A stretch of 64,000 bases of DNA from positions 198,411-262,410 of the forward strand of contig JAEZKP010000047.1 in NCBI GenBank assembly GCA_023436145.1, written 5' to 3'. Below the pieces are notes generated by a model, which searched no databases, was not told where the DNA came from, and saw nothing but the letters and a program-made list of their open reading frames with translations. This document shows, piece after piece, positions 63,694 to 64,000 of the stretch. Source of the DNA: Fibrobacterota bacterium. GTDB lineage: Bacteria > Fibrobacterota > Chitinivibrionia > Chitinivibrionales > Chitinispirillaceae. Each line of letters starts with the position of its first letter. Position 1 is the stretch's first letter. The position numbers and the translations under genes are program-made.

Positions 63694-64000
63694 AAACTAG
63701 GTTTGTAATGATCGCTAAATAAAACAAGACTTAGAAAGGACACCCCGAAAATGAGATCGCAGTTTTCAACCAGGCCGCAGTTTTTATTCAATGATACTTA
63801 TGATCATCCTGTAGCTCGCAAGTTCTATGAGAAATATAATCAAATTGACTCGATACTGGAAAATAATAATGAGATTCTTAAAGAGGTCCACCGGGAACTG
63901 GAAATAACCATGAATGCAATGAAGGGAAGGAGTACCAAATTCAGTACTGAAACACTCTTCAGGATGCTTCTGGTAAAGTGTATAGAACAGCTCAGTTTCA
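63690..64000 (+). mobile_element. Left end of an ISNCY-like insertion sequence (partial)
   Basis: The element begins between 63680 and 63692, where GNAT similarity ends. It includes the palindrome ACAAAC-TAG-GTTTGT at 63692-63706, and runs past the right edge. It contains the start of a transposase gene. Confidence 0.65.
63751..64000 (+). CDS. ISNCY-family-like transposase, N-terminal part
   Basis: ATG 63751 with GAAAGGA about ten bases upstream. The 83 codons before the edge read MRSQFSTRPQFLFNDTYDHP, then FYEKYNQIDSILE, EVHRELEITMNAMKGRSTKFSTETLFRMLLVKCIEQLSF. The helical N-terminal domain with ETLFRMLLVK is like that of ISNCY/IS1182-type DDE transposases. The catalytic domain lies outside the window, so the family name is tentative. 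Confidence 0.7.
   Translation, partial: MRSQFSTRPQFLFNDTYDHPVARKFYEKYNQIDSILENNNEILKEVHRELEITMNAMKGRSTKFSTETLFRMLLVKCIEQLSF

Overview
The window looks like chromosomal DNA of a Gram-negative, anaerobic or micro-aerobic, polysaccharide-using bacterium. The evidence is a complete tolQ-tolR-tolA-tolB-pal-cpoB set, a secretin with pseudopilin genes, pyruvate:ferredoxin oxidoreductase, an O2-sensitive-type [NiFe] uptake hydrogenase and a GH26 mannanase. An EF-G of the mitochondrial/spirochaete-like (EFG1) type, C-terminal tails resembling type IX sorting domains and the general gene style suggest the Fibrobacterota (Chitinispirillum-like). That placement is inference; no 16S rRNA or tRNA gene was recognised.

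Layout. 1-3.9 kb: a LOG-family protein, an unknown protein, then on the minus strand a YbjN-like protein, an exported flavodoxin-like protein and a di-haem ferric-reductase-type membrane flavoprotein. 4.2-9.5 kb: an operon of DUF2760 protein plus two divergent Hsp70-family ATPases. 9.9-11.9 kb: a STAS protein and a GT-B glycosyltransferase-like protein. 12.2-15.9 kb: EF-G, a P-loop ATPase and an exported unknown. 16.1-24.6 kb: a type II secretion/type IV pilus-like operon in the order E-D-L-M-C-K(position)-I-J, without F, G and prepilin peptidase. 24.7-32.9 kb (minus strand): flavin reductase, EttA, a 75-aa protein, a triple BON protein, a DHOD-like protein and NifJ.

33.1-42.3 kb: hypA-B-F-C-D-E followed by hydrogenase small subunit (Tat signal), large subunit and maturation protease, closed by a hairpin shared with the convergent tol-pal operon (42.4-46.8 kb). 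There is no cytochrome b subunit. The small subunit ends in a basic tail resembling a sorting domain instead of a membrane helix. 47-52 kb: SrkA-like kinase, three small or repetitive proteins (one with about fourteen 11-residue glycine-rich repeats), two GNAT acetyltransferases and a bacterioferritin behind a Fur-like palindrome. 52.4-54.8 kb: a beta-CASP metallo-beta-lactamase-fold nuclease carrying three C-terminal double-stranded-RNA-binding-like domains, the most unusual protein here. 55.3-58.7 kb: a CopB-type P-ATPase and an MFS transporter, surrounded by related CCCCAG-type hairpin repeats.

59.5-64 kb: a GH26 beta-mannanase divergent from a regulator with two winged-helix domains and a sugar-binding-type sensor, an alpha/beta hydrolase gene broken by two in-frame stops, and a GNAT gene cut by an ISNCY-like insertion sequence that runs off the right edge. 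This end looks like a decaying accessory zone. Many start codons were moved inward from the longest reading frame because a clear Shine-Dalgarno sequence and family length support the inner start.
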